Part shown: positions 1 through 5,063 of the stretch, in pieces
How positions within the stretch are numbered: the first letter of the stretch is position 1
Layout: the number at the start of each line of letters is the position of its first letter
Assembly (NCBI GenBank): GCA_905479965.1
Contig: CAJQOR010000281.1
Span: forward strand, 1-5,063
Direction of reading: 5' to 3'
DNA length: 5,063 bases
Origin: an uncultured Rhizobiaceae group bacterium
GTDB taxonomy: Bacteria; Pseudomonadota; Alphaproteobacteria; Rhizobiales; Rhizobiaceae
The notes under the pieces: model-generated
Told to the model about the DNA's origin: nothing
Database searches by the model: none
Seen by the model: the letters and a program-made list of their open reading frames with translations, nothing else
Translations under genes and position numbers: made by a program

Positions 1-41
1 GCCCGGCCAACTGACACGAGGCTCACTATAGCATAATCAAA

Positions 42-72
42 CCAAATACTAGAAGCAGTGCAAACTATTTGG
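42..72 (-). terminator. Weak candidate terminator hairpin after the SLT lipoprotein
   Basis: A perfect 7-bp inverted repeat, CCAAATA (42-48) and TATTTGG (66-72), lies 12 nt past the stop codon of the SLT gene. On the minus strand it is followed by TTTGATTAT, a poor U-tract. The stem is AT-rich and the loop is long (17 nt), so this is a weak intrinsic terminator at best. Nothing else is recognisable in positions 1-84. Confidence 0.25.
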
Positions 73-84
73 CTGATCGAATGC

Positions 85-618
85 CTACTTCAAAATAGCC
101 TTAACACGCTGACAATATTTCGCCGACACAGGGTTCATTCGTTTCGCATAGTGACCAGCATTATATTTTAAAATCGCACCACAAGTAGTGCCACCACCGC
201 GGCGATACGCTTCACCTAAATACTTCATGCCAAATGCGATATTATTTTCGGGATGGTAAAGGTTTTTTGTCGAACCTGAATACCCCATACCGCGGGCGGT
301 TGCTGGCTTAATTTGCATCAAACCAACCTCGCCCGCAGCCCCTCGCGCATTGGCGTTATAATTGCTTTCAATCTGCACAACGGCGCGCGCCAACGATACT
401 GGCACACCGTTTTTCTTCGCATGTTTCTGAATGAGTGTATCGTAAGGTGAAGCTGTGTAGCCCGACGCTGTACTTTTTGAAGTTGTTGTTTTTTTCGTGC
501 TCTTTTTAACCGACGATGTTTTTGTGGTTTTATCAACATCCTTGTCGTCGCTTGTTGTTTGGCAAGCAGATAGCATTAGCGCGCTGCCAAGAAGGCAGGC
601 CGTGACCAAAACTCTCAT
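85..618 (-). CDS. Small SLT-domain lytic transglycosylase lipoprotein
   Basis: This 177-residue protein is a probable outer-membrane-anchored lytic transglycosylase, cutting the MurNAc-GlcNAc bond of peptidoglycan with formation of 1,6-anhydroMurNAc. The N-terminus is a lipoprotein signal with lipobox LSAC (Cys19). Gln at +2 is compatible with outer-membrane sorting by the enterobacterial rule. Residues 21-52 are a Ser/Thr/Lys-rich linker. The SLT fold (about 57-175) shows the expected motifs: QIESNYN with catalytic Glu84, GLMQIKP at 99-105, and YNAG at 152-155. Cys146 and Cys169 could form a disulfide. I chose the ATG at 618 because AAGGAA (625-630) lies 6 nt upstream and the signal peptide starts properly there. 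An upstream in-frame start at 663 would add 15 basic residues before the signal. The gene follows the amidase after a 142-nt gap, so it may have its own promoter. Family assignment is confident; the physiological role is not known. Confidence 0.9.
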   Translation of the reverse strand: MRVLVTACLLGSALMLSACQTTSDDKDVDKTTKTSSVKKSTKKTTTSKSTASGYTASPYDTLIQKHAKKNGVPVSLARAVVQIESNYNANARGAAGEVGLMQIKPATARGMGYSGSTKNLYHPENNIAFGMKYLGEAYRRGGGTTCGAILKYNAGHYAKRMNPVSAKYCQRVKAILK

Positions 619-760
619 CAAAAATTCCTTAAATTGTCTTGTAAATCTGCGAACTAATCGCAAGATGTTTATTGCGCTTCTAAACGGCGAAAATCCGCCT
701 AAAATGTGGCACTGCGGTAAACATGTGTTTCAAAAACATCAAAAAACAAACAATTCGCGA
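619..760. other. Intergenic region between amidase and SLT lipoprotein
   Basis: This 142-bp gap has no convincing -35/-10 pair on the minus strand. It holds several short inverted repeats: AAACA-TG-TGTTT (719-730), GGCG-6 nt-CGCC (686-699) and TGCGA-5 nt-TCGCA (648-662). Just past the amidase stop the minus strand is T-rich. The 686-699 stem could be a weak terminator remnant but is not followed by a proper T-run. The 648-662 repeat would lie in the leader of the lipoprotein mRNA, about 30 nt before its start. No small gene is apparent. Confidence 0.4.
625..630 (-). promoter_or_regulatory. Shine-Dalgarno deciding the SLT lipoprotein start
   Basis: AAGGAA on the minus strand, 6 nt before the ATG at 618. 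It supports that internal ATG over the longer reading frame opening at 663, which would place extra basic residues in front of the lipoprotein signal. Confidence 0.7.
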
Positions 761-1522
761 TCAAGACAGTGCTGATAACAAACGATGGAGTGTTTCAATC
801 GTCGAAATATCAGCAATTCCATCAACTTTTTCCGGACGAAAATGCCGTTGAAAGGCAATAATATCCTGCTCGGTACGCTCATCAAATTCACCGGTTATCT
901 CCGTTCCATAACCATAGAGTGATAACATCGATTGCAATGCTTCAATCGGCTGCCCCGTCTCACCGCGCATAAAATAGCGCCCACTGCGAATGGACGAAGG
1001 ATCAACCAAATGCCCAATCCCATGCGCGTGTAATTCAGGCCATGGAAACCATTCCCCAGGATCACGCTTGCGCCCCGGCGCAATATCCGAATGCCCAAGA
1101 ACCCGCTCCGGCACAATATTGTGTCGCTCAATAATGGATTTAGACAAATCAATCACGGATAAAATTTGTGCTTGTGGAAATTCCGGACATCCGAACTCAT
1201 GGCCTTGATTTGCAATTTCAATTCCAATCGAATGAGAGTTTACATCTCCCTCACCCTTCCAGATGCTTTGACCAGCATGCCAGGCTCGATCTTGTTCTCG
1301 AACCATCTGCGTGACCTTACCAGCTTCATCAATAAGATAATGCGCAGACACTTGAGATTCTTCGACACATAACCAATCACGCGCAGCTATTGCAGTTTCC
1401 ATTGCCGTATAGTGCAAAATGAGCATATCTGGTCCATCTACACCGCGTCTCTCGCCAAAATTTGGTGATGGGTGAACATCTGCACCCTTAAAATCAGGTT
1501 CAAAATTATCCTGTGATGACAT
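761..1522 (-). CDS. AmpD/AmiD-type N-acetylmuramoyl-L-alanine amidase with PG-binding domain
   Basis: A 253-residue zinc amidase (Amidase_2 family) that hydrolyses the bond between MurNAc, probably the 1,6-anhydro form, and L-Ala of the stem peptide. The zinc ligands of the family are visible as His37 (LILHYTA), His144 (GHSDIAPG) and Asp154 (KRDPG). Glu102 (GIEI) and Lys152 match the catalytic Glu and Lys of AmpD/AmiD. Residues about 187-250 form a PG_binding_1-like helical domain (GETGQPIEALQ, GEFDERTEQDIIAFQ). There is no signal peptide or lipobox, unlike the E. coli AmiD lipoprotein, so a cytoplasmic muropeptide-recycling role like AmpD is plausible. The start ATG overlaps the djlA stop by one base (TAATG) and has only a weak AGG upstream, pointing to translational coupling with djlA. 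The family is confident; whether it acts in cytoplasm or periplasm is inference. Confidence 0.92.
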   Translation of the reverse strand: MSSQDNFEPDFKGADVHPSPNFGERRGVDGPDMLILHYTAMETAIAARDWLCVEESQVSAHYLIDEAGKVTQMVREQDRAWHAGQSIWKGEGDVNSHSIGIEIANQGHEFGCPEFPQAQILSVIDLSKSIIERHNIVPERVLGHSDIAPGRKRDPGEWFPWPELHAHGIGHLVDPSSIRSGRYFMRGETGQPIEALQSMLSLYGYGTEITGEFDERTEQDIIAFQRHFRPEKVDGIADISTIETLHRLLSALS

Positions 1523-2232
1523 TAACCAGGAACCTGCATTTTCTTCACGGCTTCAAACGCCAAATTCAATTTGGCCATACGCTCTCCTGCCATGGATAAA
1601 AACTCATCTGGCACACCGCGGGCCCGTAAATTATCAGGATGGCTCTTTTTAGCCAATTCACGATAGCGACGCTTAATCTCATCAAATGGCGTATTCTTAG
1701 TCACACCCAAAACGGCGAATGGGTCCATACCATCTGGATGAACATGACGGGCAGAAATTTGAGAGAAATGTACTTCATCCAAACCAAAAATCTCAGCAAC
1801 GTGCTGGAGAAGTTGCTCTTCGCGCTCATGAATAACACCATCAGCTTTTGCGATGTGATAAAGCCCATCGAGAACATCTTGTAAGACAGGACAATTGCTA
1901 TCTCCCGAACTACAAAGTCCAGAAAGGCGCGCAGCATAAACCTCATAACCTGCAACATCCTGTTTGGCTAAATTGTATAGTTTTGAAACATGTGCGGCTT
2001 CATTTTCAGGGATCTCAAAAATATCTTGGAAGGCTGCAACCTCAGATTCTGTAACAACGCCATCAGCCTTCGCCATTTTGGCAGACAAGGCAATGATGGC
2101 AACAGAAAAGGCAACCTTACGACGCGTTTCAGGATCACCTTCAAACGCAGTTCTAACGGCTTCAACGATGCTTGAGACGATACTCTTTGCGGTTTCGCCA
2201 ACTTTGTCTAAAATTTCGCAAATCGATAACAT
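1522..2232 (-). CDS. djlA: DjlA-like co-chaperone: TerB domain plus C-terminal J-domain
   Basis: A 236-residue protein with the DjlA layout. A TerB-like helical domain (about 38-160) carries two KADG repeats, MAKADGVV at 53-60 and IAKADGVI at 127-134. A C-terminal J-domain (about 169-234) starts DPFAVLGV and has the HPD motif at 198-200, which in this family stimulates the DnaK ATPase. E. coli DjlA has an N-terminal membrane helix; none is obvious here, so the protein is probably soluble or peripheral. A Cys-containing loop (Cys107, Cys114) precedes the second TerB half. I chose the ATG at 2232 because the product MLSICEIL resembles the MSIW-type N-terminus I recall for alphaproteobacterial homologues. 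It lacks a clear Shine-Dalgarno. A TTG at 2247 with GAG 5 nt upstream would add five residues. The gene is coupled to the downstream amidase. TerB here does not imply tellurite resistance. Confidence 0.88.
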   Translation of the reverse strand: MLSICEILDKVGETAKSIVSSIVEAVRTAFEGDPETRRKVAFSVAIIALSAKMAKADGVVTESEVAAFQDIFEIPENEAAHVSKLYNLAKQDVAGYEVYAARLSGLCSSGDSNCPVLQDVLDGLYHIAKADGVIHEREEQLLQHVAEIFGLDEVHFSQISARHVHPDGMDPFAVLGVTKNTPFDEIKRRYRELAKKSHPDNLRARGVPDEFLSMAGERMAKLNLAFEAVKKMQVPG

Positions 2233-2246
2233 GCGAATTCTATACA

Positions 2247-2264
2247 ATAATACTCATGTATTAT
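2247..2264. repeat. 7-bp inverted repeat in the djlA leader
   Basis: ATAATAC-TCAT-GTATTAT is a perfect inverted repeat with a 4-nt centre, ending 14 nt before the djlA ATG at 2232. It could be an operator or an mRNA hairpin near the ribosome site. There is no T-run after it, so it is not a standard terminator. It touches the alternative TTG start at 2247. Confidence 0.5.
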
Positions 2265-2276
2265 CGAGTAAATTCT

Positions 2277-2306
2277 GCATTGCTTCACCAGATAGTGAAC
2301 GAATGC
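2277..2306. repeat. 12-nt-arm imperfect inverted repeat between the GGDEF gene and djlA
   Basis: The arms GCATTGCTTCAC (2277-2288) and GTGAACGAATGC (2295-2306) pair at 10 of 12 positions around a 6-nt loop. The only flaw is a 2-nt internal mismatch. It lies 14 nt past the GGDEF stop and 44 nt before the djlA ATG. On the minus strand it is followed by AGAATTTACT, not a T-run, so a Rho-independent terminator is unlikely. A processing or stability hairpin or a regulator site fits better. Confidence 0.55.
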
Positions 2307-2320
2307 TTATCTCAGTTCCG

Positions 2321-3814
2321 TCATATAGCGCGTTTAGCACTGCCCACGATATCGCCTTTGACCAACAAGCGTTTGAACTCCATCAAGCATTTAACCTGCT
2401 CTGCATGTTCAACACCGTGAAGAATAACGCGTAAATTCATACAATCTGCAAGTCGCACTAGATTGACCAGCAACTCATATGAACTCTCATCAAAAGCAAT
2501 ATCTTTCACCCAACTTTTACCCAGGATCAAATATGTATTTTTAAGCTTCTTGCCCAAGCCAAAATTACTGATGTCGCCGCTAAACCCTTGCGAGGCAATA
2601 CGCACGCCAAGCCTAATTATTTCATCAAGACTATTCTCCAACAGCTTAGCATTGTCAGTGCGATGAAGTGTATCAAATGAGAACACAAAATCATGACCTG
2701 AAAGCTTATGCTCTTTAAGAAGATCCGCAAAATAACTTGGGAATGTCGGATCAAGCAATTGATCCGAATCTAATTGCAAAACCACAGTTTTACGCTGGGT
2801 CCATGTTGCCATGGTTTTCATGGTACATTCTAAGATTGCACGATCGAATTGAACAATAAGCCCTGTTTCTTTTAATATCTGAGTATATTGGTTATCAGAA
2901 AAATCCCCAAATTCGGGATTTCTACTTTTGGCAGACACATCAAACATTGAAAAAGCTAAATCAGACGCATAAGCAATAGGTTGAAATTCTAAATCAAAAT
3001 CCGAGGTAAAAATCATTTTACGCAAGGCCTGCTTAAAATCATGCTTTATGCGTGTTTCTTTCTCCATTTGCTCACAAAAAAATCGATGAGCTGAACCTGA
3101 TACAGTTTTTGCTTTATAAAGCGCCATATCAGCACGCTGTAGCAACGAACCGATATTATCGTCGCTTTCACGAGCCCAGGTGATGCCAACGCTGCCGCCG
3201 CCCTCAATCTCAGATTGAGCAATTTGATAAGGGTGTGACAAACCCTGAATGAGCTTTTCACAAAACTCATCAACCTGCACAAAGCTCGGACCACCATCCC
3301 AAATTATAACAAATTCATCTCCACCCAAGCGATAGCATTTTACCTGCATTGAGGATAACAAAGATAAACGACTTCCCAATTCACACAGCATTTTATCGCC
3401 CGCTGCATGACCGAGCGTGTCGTTGATAAATTTGAAACGATCAAGATCTAGCAGCATTAAAGCGCATCGATCATCATTCGAATAAGGCTTATTAAAAAAC
3501 ACTTTGGTGTCTTCGATCAGTCCCCGTCTATTGCGAAGGCCTGTAAGCTGGTCTTGGTAGGCAATTTGTTCAAGTTCCTGAACCTCATCATCCTTAGACA
3601 TTTCAGCTATGTGTGCGGACATGGGAATACCACTTGCAGCCAAAAACAGGTGAATATCCACCTCTTGGTTCGTAGCCAATGAAAAATCACCAACAATCAA
3701 TACAAATATTGTCAGTGCAATCAAACCCAATATTGTCATCGCCGGCCACACGTTACCATCACGTGTATACTGATCCAGCGGAAACCATTTTAACTTCATG
3801 TTAAACGCTCCCAT
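2321..3814 (-). CDS. Membrane GGDEF protein with degenerate EAL domain (probable diguanylate cyclase)
   Basis: A 497-residue protein predicted to make cyclic-di-GMP from two GTP. The hydrophobic segments at about 25-41 and 54-70 probably form a membrane hairpin with a very short periplasmic loop. That would keep the C-terminus in the cytoplasm, as GGDEF activity requires. The GGDEF domain (about 83-245) is complete: DLDRFKFIND with Asp123 and Asn131, GHAAGD ending in Asp140, and GGDEF at 164-168. The RxxD inhibitory site is absent (SMQV instead). The EAL-like domain (about 270-497) keeps the fold landmarks RNPEFG, ETGLI and HGVE but not the phosphodiesterase residues: EAL is DVS (292-294), the DD pair is Gln409-Gly410, and the catalytic Lys and Asp are Ile430 and Gly432. 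The start at 3814 has GAGG (3820-3823) 5 nt upstream. The gene is divergent from the MltB-like gene and may be cotranscribed with djlA. Confidence 0.9.
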   Translation of the reverse strand: MGAFNMKLKWFPLDQYTRDGNVWPAMTILGLIALTIFVLIVGDFSLATNQEVDIHLFLAASGIPMSAHIAEMSKDDEVQELEQIAYQDQLTGLRNRRGLIEDTKVFFNKPYSNDDRCALMLLDLDRFKFINDTLGHAAGDKMLCELGSRLSLLSSMQVKCYRLGGDEFVIIWDGGPSFVQVDEFCEKLIQGLSHPYQIAQSEIEGGGSVGITWARESDDNIGSLLQRADMALYKAKTVSGSAHRFFCEQMEKETRIKHDFKQALRKMIFTSDFDLEFQPIAYASDLAFSMFDVSAKSRNPEFGDFSDNQYTQILKETGLIVQFDRAILECTMKTMATWTQRKTVVLQLDSDQLLDPTFPSYFADLLKEHKLSGHDFVFSFDTLHRTDNAKLLENSLDEIIRLGVRIASQGFSGDISNFGLGKKLKNTYLILGKSWVKDIAFDESSYELLVNLVRLADCMNLRVILHGVEHAEQVKCLMEFKRLLVKGDIVGSAKRAI

Positions 3815-3836
3815 TAGTGCCTCAACATAACACCTT

Positions 3837-3872
3837 CAGGTTTAATCAATTATTACTAACGGTAATAACCTG
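3837..3872. repeat. Compound AT-rich inverted repeat, candidate operator
   Basis: TTATTAC (3850-3856) and GTAATAA (3862-3868) form a perfect 7-bp inverted repeat around 5 nt. A second pair, CAGGTT (3837-3842) and AACCTG (3867-3872), brackets it but shares two bases on the right, so the two cannot both be fully paired in one hairpin. The site lies 23-58 nt before the GGDEF start, where a repressor would act. The bound protein is unknown. Confidence 0.45.
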
Positions 3873-3923
3873 TGAGCTTGTTATAAATTATGGTTAATGA
3901 TTTATTAAGCACTCACCACGCAT

Positions 3924-3952
3924 CTATGGCCCGGCGAGCGCTAACTATGGCC
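3924..3952 (+). repeat. Direct repeat CTATGGCC with 21-bp period
   Basis: CTATGGCC occurs at 3924-3931 and 3945-3952, with starts 21 bp apart, close to two turns of B-DNA. The second copy overlaps the perfect palindrome ATGGCCAT (3947-3954). It lies 45-73 nt before the MltB-like start codon. It may be a paired activator or repressor site; chance is a fair alternative for an 8-mer. Confidence 0.35.
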
Positions 3953-3982
3953 ATTTTAGAGATTGGACTATAGAGTTAGTGC
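3938..3982 (+). repeat. Potential 5'UTR stem-loop abutting the MltB-like gene's Shine-Dalgarno
   Basis: GCGCTAACT (3938-3946) and AGTTAGTGC (3974-3982) can pair over 9 positions in RNA, with one G-U pair and a 27-nt loop. The right arm ends immediately before AAGGA (3983-3987). If transcription begins upstream of 3938, this structure would sit next to the ribosome site and could affect translation or mRNA stability. Confidence 0.4.
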
Positions 3983-3987
3983 AAGGA
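3983..3987 (+). promoter_or_regulatory. Shine-Dalgarno of the MltB-like gene
   Basis: AAGGA, 9 nt before the ATG at 3997. It fixes this start, which is also where a proper signal peptide begins. Confidence 0.65.
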
Positions 3988-3996
3988 ATCAAACTG

Positions 3997-5063
3997 ATGT
4001 GGAGAGCGGTTTTGCCATTTTTTTCTAATAAAAGCCTATCAATACTACTTGCGGCAGGAATTGTTGCAGGTTTTTCAACCTTACCAAACCAAGCGCAAGC
4101 AGCCGCTTGTGGGGGAAAACTTTCAACATTTTTAAACGGTGTTAAAAAAGAGGCCATCACCGAAGGCATCAGCAAAAAAGCTGTCAACGCGGCTTTAAAA
4201 AATGCGCAAATCAGCAAAAAAGTTTTATCACGGGATCGCGCTCAAGGCGTTTTCAAACAAACATTCTTAGAATTCTCGCGACGTTCGGTGAGCCAAAATC
4301 GCTTAGATCATGGCGCTAAAAACCTTAGAAAATACGCGTCCACATTTAAACGTGCCGAGCAGGAATTTGGTGTATCCTCTCCCGTAATCGCTGCTTTTTG
4401 GGGTCTGGAAACAGACTTTGGTGCCTTCCAGGGTGATTTCAATACAATGAACGCTTTGGTGACATTGGCACATGATTGCCGCCGCCCAGAGCTGTTTAGA
4501 CCACAGCTTATTGCCGCCATTAAGATGGTTGAATTGGGCGATCTATCCCCATCTGGAACAACAGGCGCATGGGCTGGCGAAATTGGCCAGGTTCAGATGT
4601 TGCCGGAAGATATCGTACGCTATGGTACAGATGGTGATGGTGATGGGCATGTGAATTTGAAAAAGAGCTCACCAGATGCAATTTTAACAGCAGCGGCTTT
4701 CATTCAAAGCCTCGGCTGGCAACCTAACCAACCTTGGGTCATGGAAATCACTCTTCCAGGTGGCGCTTTCCCTTACGAAAAATCGGGCCTCCGAAAAGGC
4801 ATGACCACAGGCGACTGGGCAAATCTTGGCGTGACAGCAAGAAATGGTAATCTGCCGAATTCGTCCCTTCCAGCCGATTTACTATTGCCACAAGGACGCA
4901 AAGGTCCGGCATTTTTGGCATTCCCGAATTTTGATATCTATTTGGAATGGAATAAAAGCTTCATCTACACAACATCAGCTGCGTATTTTGCAACGCGCTT
5001 GGGGGGCGCAAAGCGTTATAATGCGGGCAAACCAGATCAGGGTTTAAGTGATGCGCAAATGAA
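3997..5063 (+). CDS. MltB-family lytic murein transglycosylase (partial, 3' end outside the window)
   Basis: The open frame gives 355 residues and continues past the right edge. It is a probable periplasmic lytic transglycosylase of the MltB (SLT_2) family, cutting glycan strands to 1,6-anhydro products. Residues 1-35 are a signal peptide: hydrophobic core about 14-30, with AQA before the likely cut at 35/36. Cys38 is preceded by AAA, a poor lipobox, so a soluble exported protein is more likely than a lipoprotein. The catalytic Glu is Glu138 in GLETDFG, matching GVETRWG of E. coli MltB. GAWAGEIGQVQMLP (190-203) is the family's substrate-groove motif. TDGDGDGHVNL (211-221) matches the EF-hand-like calcium loop of Slt35/MltB. 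The last residues (GLSDAQM) resemble the lead-in to a C-terminal PG-binding domain, which would lie outside. The start at 3997 is supported by AAGGA at 3983-3987. The gene diverges from the GGDEF gene. Confidence 0.92.
   Translation, partial: MWRAVLPFFSNKSLSILLAAGIVAGFSTLPNQAQAAACGGKLSTFLNGVKKEAITEGISKKAVNAALKNAQISKKVLSRDRAQGVFKQTFLEFSRRSVSQNRLDHGAKNLRKYASTFKRAEQEFGVSSPVIAAFWGLETDFGAFQGDFNTMNALVTLAHDCRRPELFRPQLIAAIKMVELGDLSPSGTTGAWAGEIGQVQMLPEDIVRYGTDGDGDGHVNLKKSSPDAILTAAAFIQSLGWQPNQPWVMEITLPGGAFPYEKSGLRKGMTTGDWANLGVTARNGNLPNSSLPADLLLPQGRKGPAFLAFPNFDIYLEWNKSFIYTTSAAYFATRLGGAKRYNAGKPDQGLSDAQM

Larger units (their letters stand above)
3815..3996. promoter_or_regulatory. Divergent promoter region between the GGDEF and MltB-like genes
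   Basis: This 182-bp region must carry the start signals for both divergent genes unless they lie further inside. The stretch 3841-3910 is AT-rich with several -10-like hexamers on both strands (for example TATAAA near 3882), but I find no well-spaced -35/-10 pair on either strand. It contains the inverted repeats at 3837-3872 and 3938-3982 and a direct repeat at 3924/3945, each listed separately. The GGDEF gene has GAGG at 3820-3823 as ribosome site and the MltB-like gene has AAGGA at 3983-3987. Confidence 0.5.

Noticed and set aside
1..41. Possible RNA gene or tRNA fragment at the left edge.
   Set aside because: No acceptor/T-arm signature or CCA end is visible, and the fragment is too short to judge.
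481..540. Repetitive T-rich stretch inside the SLT lipoprotein gene.
   Set aside because: It encodes the Ser/Thr/Lys linker between lipid anchor and SLT domain. It is low-complexity coding sequence, not a separate element.
1736..1738. A second HPD tripeptide in the DjlA-like protein (residues 165-167), hinting at a duplicated J-domain.
   Set aside because: It precedes the J-domain start (DPFAVLGV) and lacks flanking helices of its own. The functional HPD is at 198-200.
1522..2232. Tellurite-resistance function suggested by the TerB-like domain.
   Set aside because: TerB-like folds occur in DjlA co-chaperones, and the C-terminal J-domain with HPD fits that family. No other ter genes are present.
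2232..2247. TTG start at 2247 for djlA, adding five residues.
   Set aside because: It has a GAG-like ribosome site, but the ATG at 2232 gives the family-like N-terminus. Kept only as an alternative.
2321..2420. The EAL-like domain might be truncated or frameshifted, since the protein ends soon after the HGVE motif.
   Set aside because: The segment after HGVE aligns in length with the normal EAL end (FKRLLVKGDIVGSA in place of the LGC...QGYLFGRP region), so the domain is complete but degenerate. No continuation in another frame was apparent.
1964..2434. Plus-strand open frame of 156 codons opposite djlA and the end of the GGDEF gene.
   Set aside because: It is antisense to two well-supported genes, crosses their intergenic gap, and its translation shows no domain. 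It is a shadow frame.
3890..3973. 27-codon plus-strand ORF (MVNDLLSTHHAS...) upstream of the MltB-like gene.
   Set aside because: It has no convincing Shine-Dalgarno and no recognisable motif, and it is out of frame with the gene downstream. Its length is within chance expectation.
3945..4217. Minus-strand open frame of 90 codons opposite the start of the MltB-like gene.
   Set aside because: It lies antisense to the signal peptide and N-terminus of a clear transglycosylase, with no supporting motif.

Overview
The window looks like the chromosome of an alphaproteobacterium, probably a marine or host-associated member of the Hyphomicrobiales (Rhizobiales) with moderate-to-low GC. This rests on family resemblance: a soluble TerB plus J-domain protein next to an AmpD-type amidase, small SLT lipoproteins, and a MltB_2-like transglycosylase with a signal peptide. 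The genus cannot be named from the sequence alone.

Layout. Four genes read leftward. In transcription order they are: a membrane-anchored GGDEF protein with a degenerate EAL domain (3814-2321); a DjlA-like TerB/J-domain protein (2232-1522); an N-acetylmuramoyl-L-alanine amidase with a peptidoglycan-binding domain (1522-761), whose ATG overlaps the djlA stop in a TAATG junction; and a small SLT-domain lipoprotein (618-85). A fifth gene reads rightward from 3997 and runs off the right edge. It encodes an exported MltB-family lytic transglycosylase. No intergenic stretch exceeds 300 bases. The 182-bp divergent region (3815-3996) and the 88-bp gap between the GGDEF gene and djlA (2233-2320) are both rich in inverted repeats.

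How the genes may work together. Three of the five products act on peptidoglycan or its turnover fragments: two lytic transglycosylases that cut glycan strands and one amidase that cuts the MurNAc-L-Ala bond. The other two could couple this to regulation (cyclic-di-GMP synthesis) and to protein quality control (an Hsp70 co-chaperone). This functional link is inferred from neighbourhood only.

The most notable points are: (1) a GGDEF domain with all visible catalytic residues, fused to an EAL fold in which essentially every phosphodiesterase residue has been replaced; (2) two inverted repeats that fill much of the gap before djlA; and (3) an imperfect 9-bp stem whose right arm abuts the Shine-Dalgarno of the MltB-like gene. 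I saw no mobile element, CRISPR array, tRNA or rRNA. Nothing here amounts to a clear new defence or biosynthetic system.
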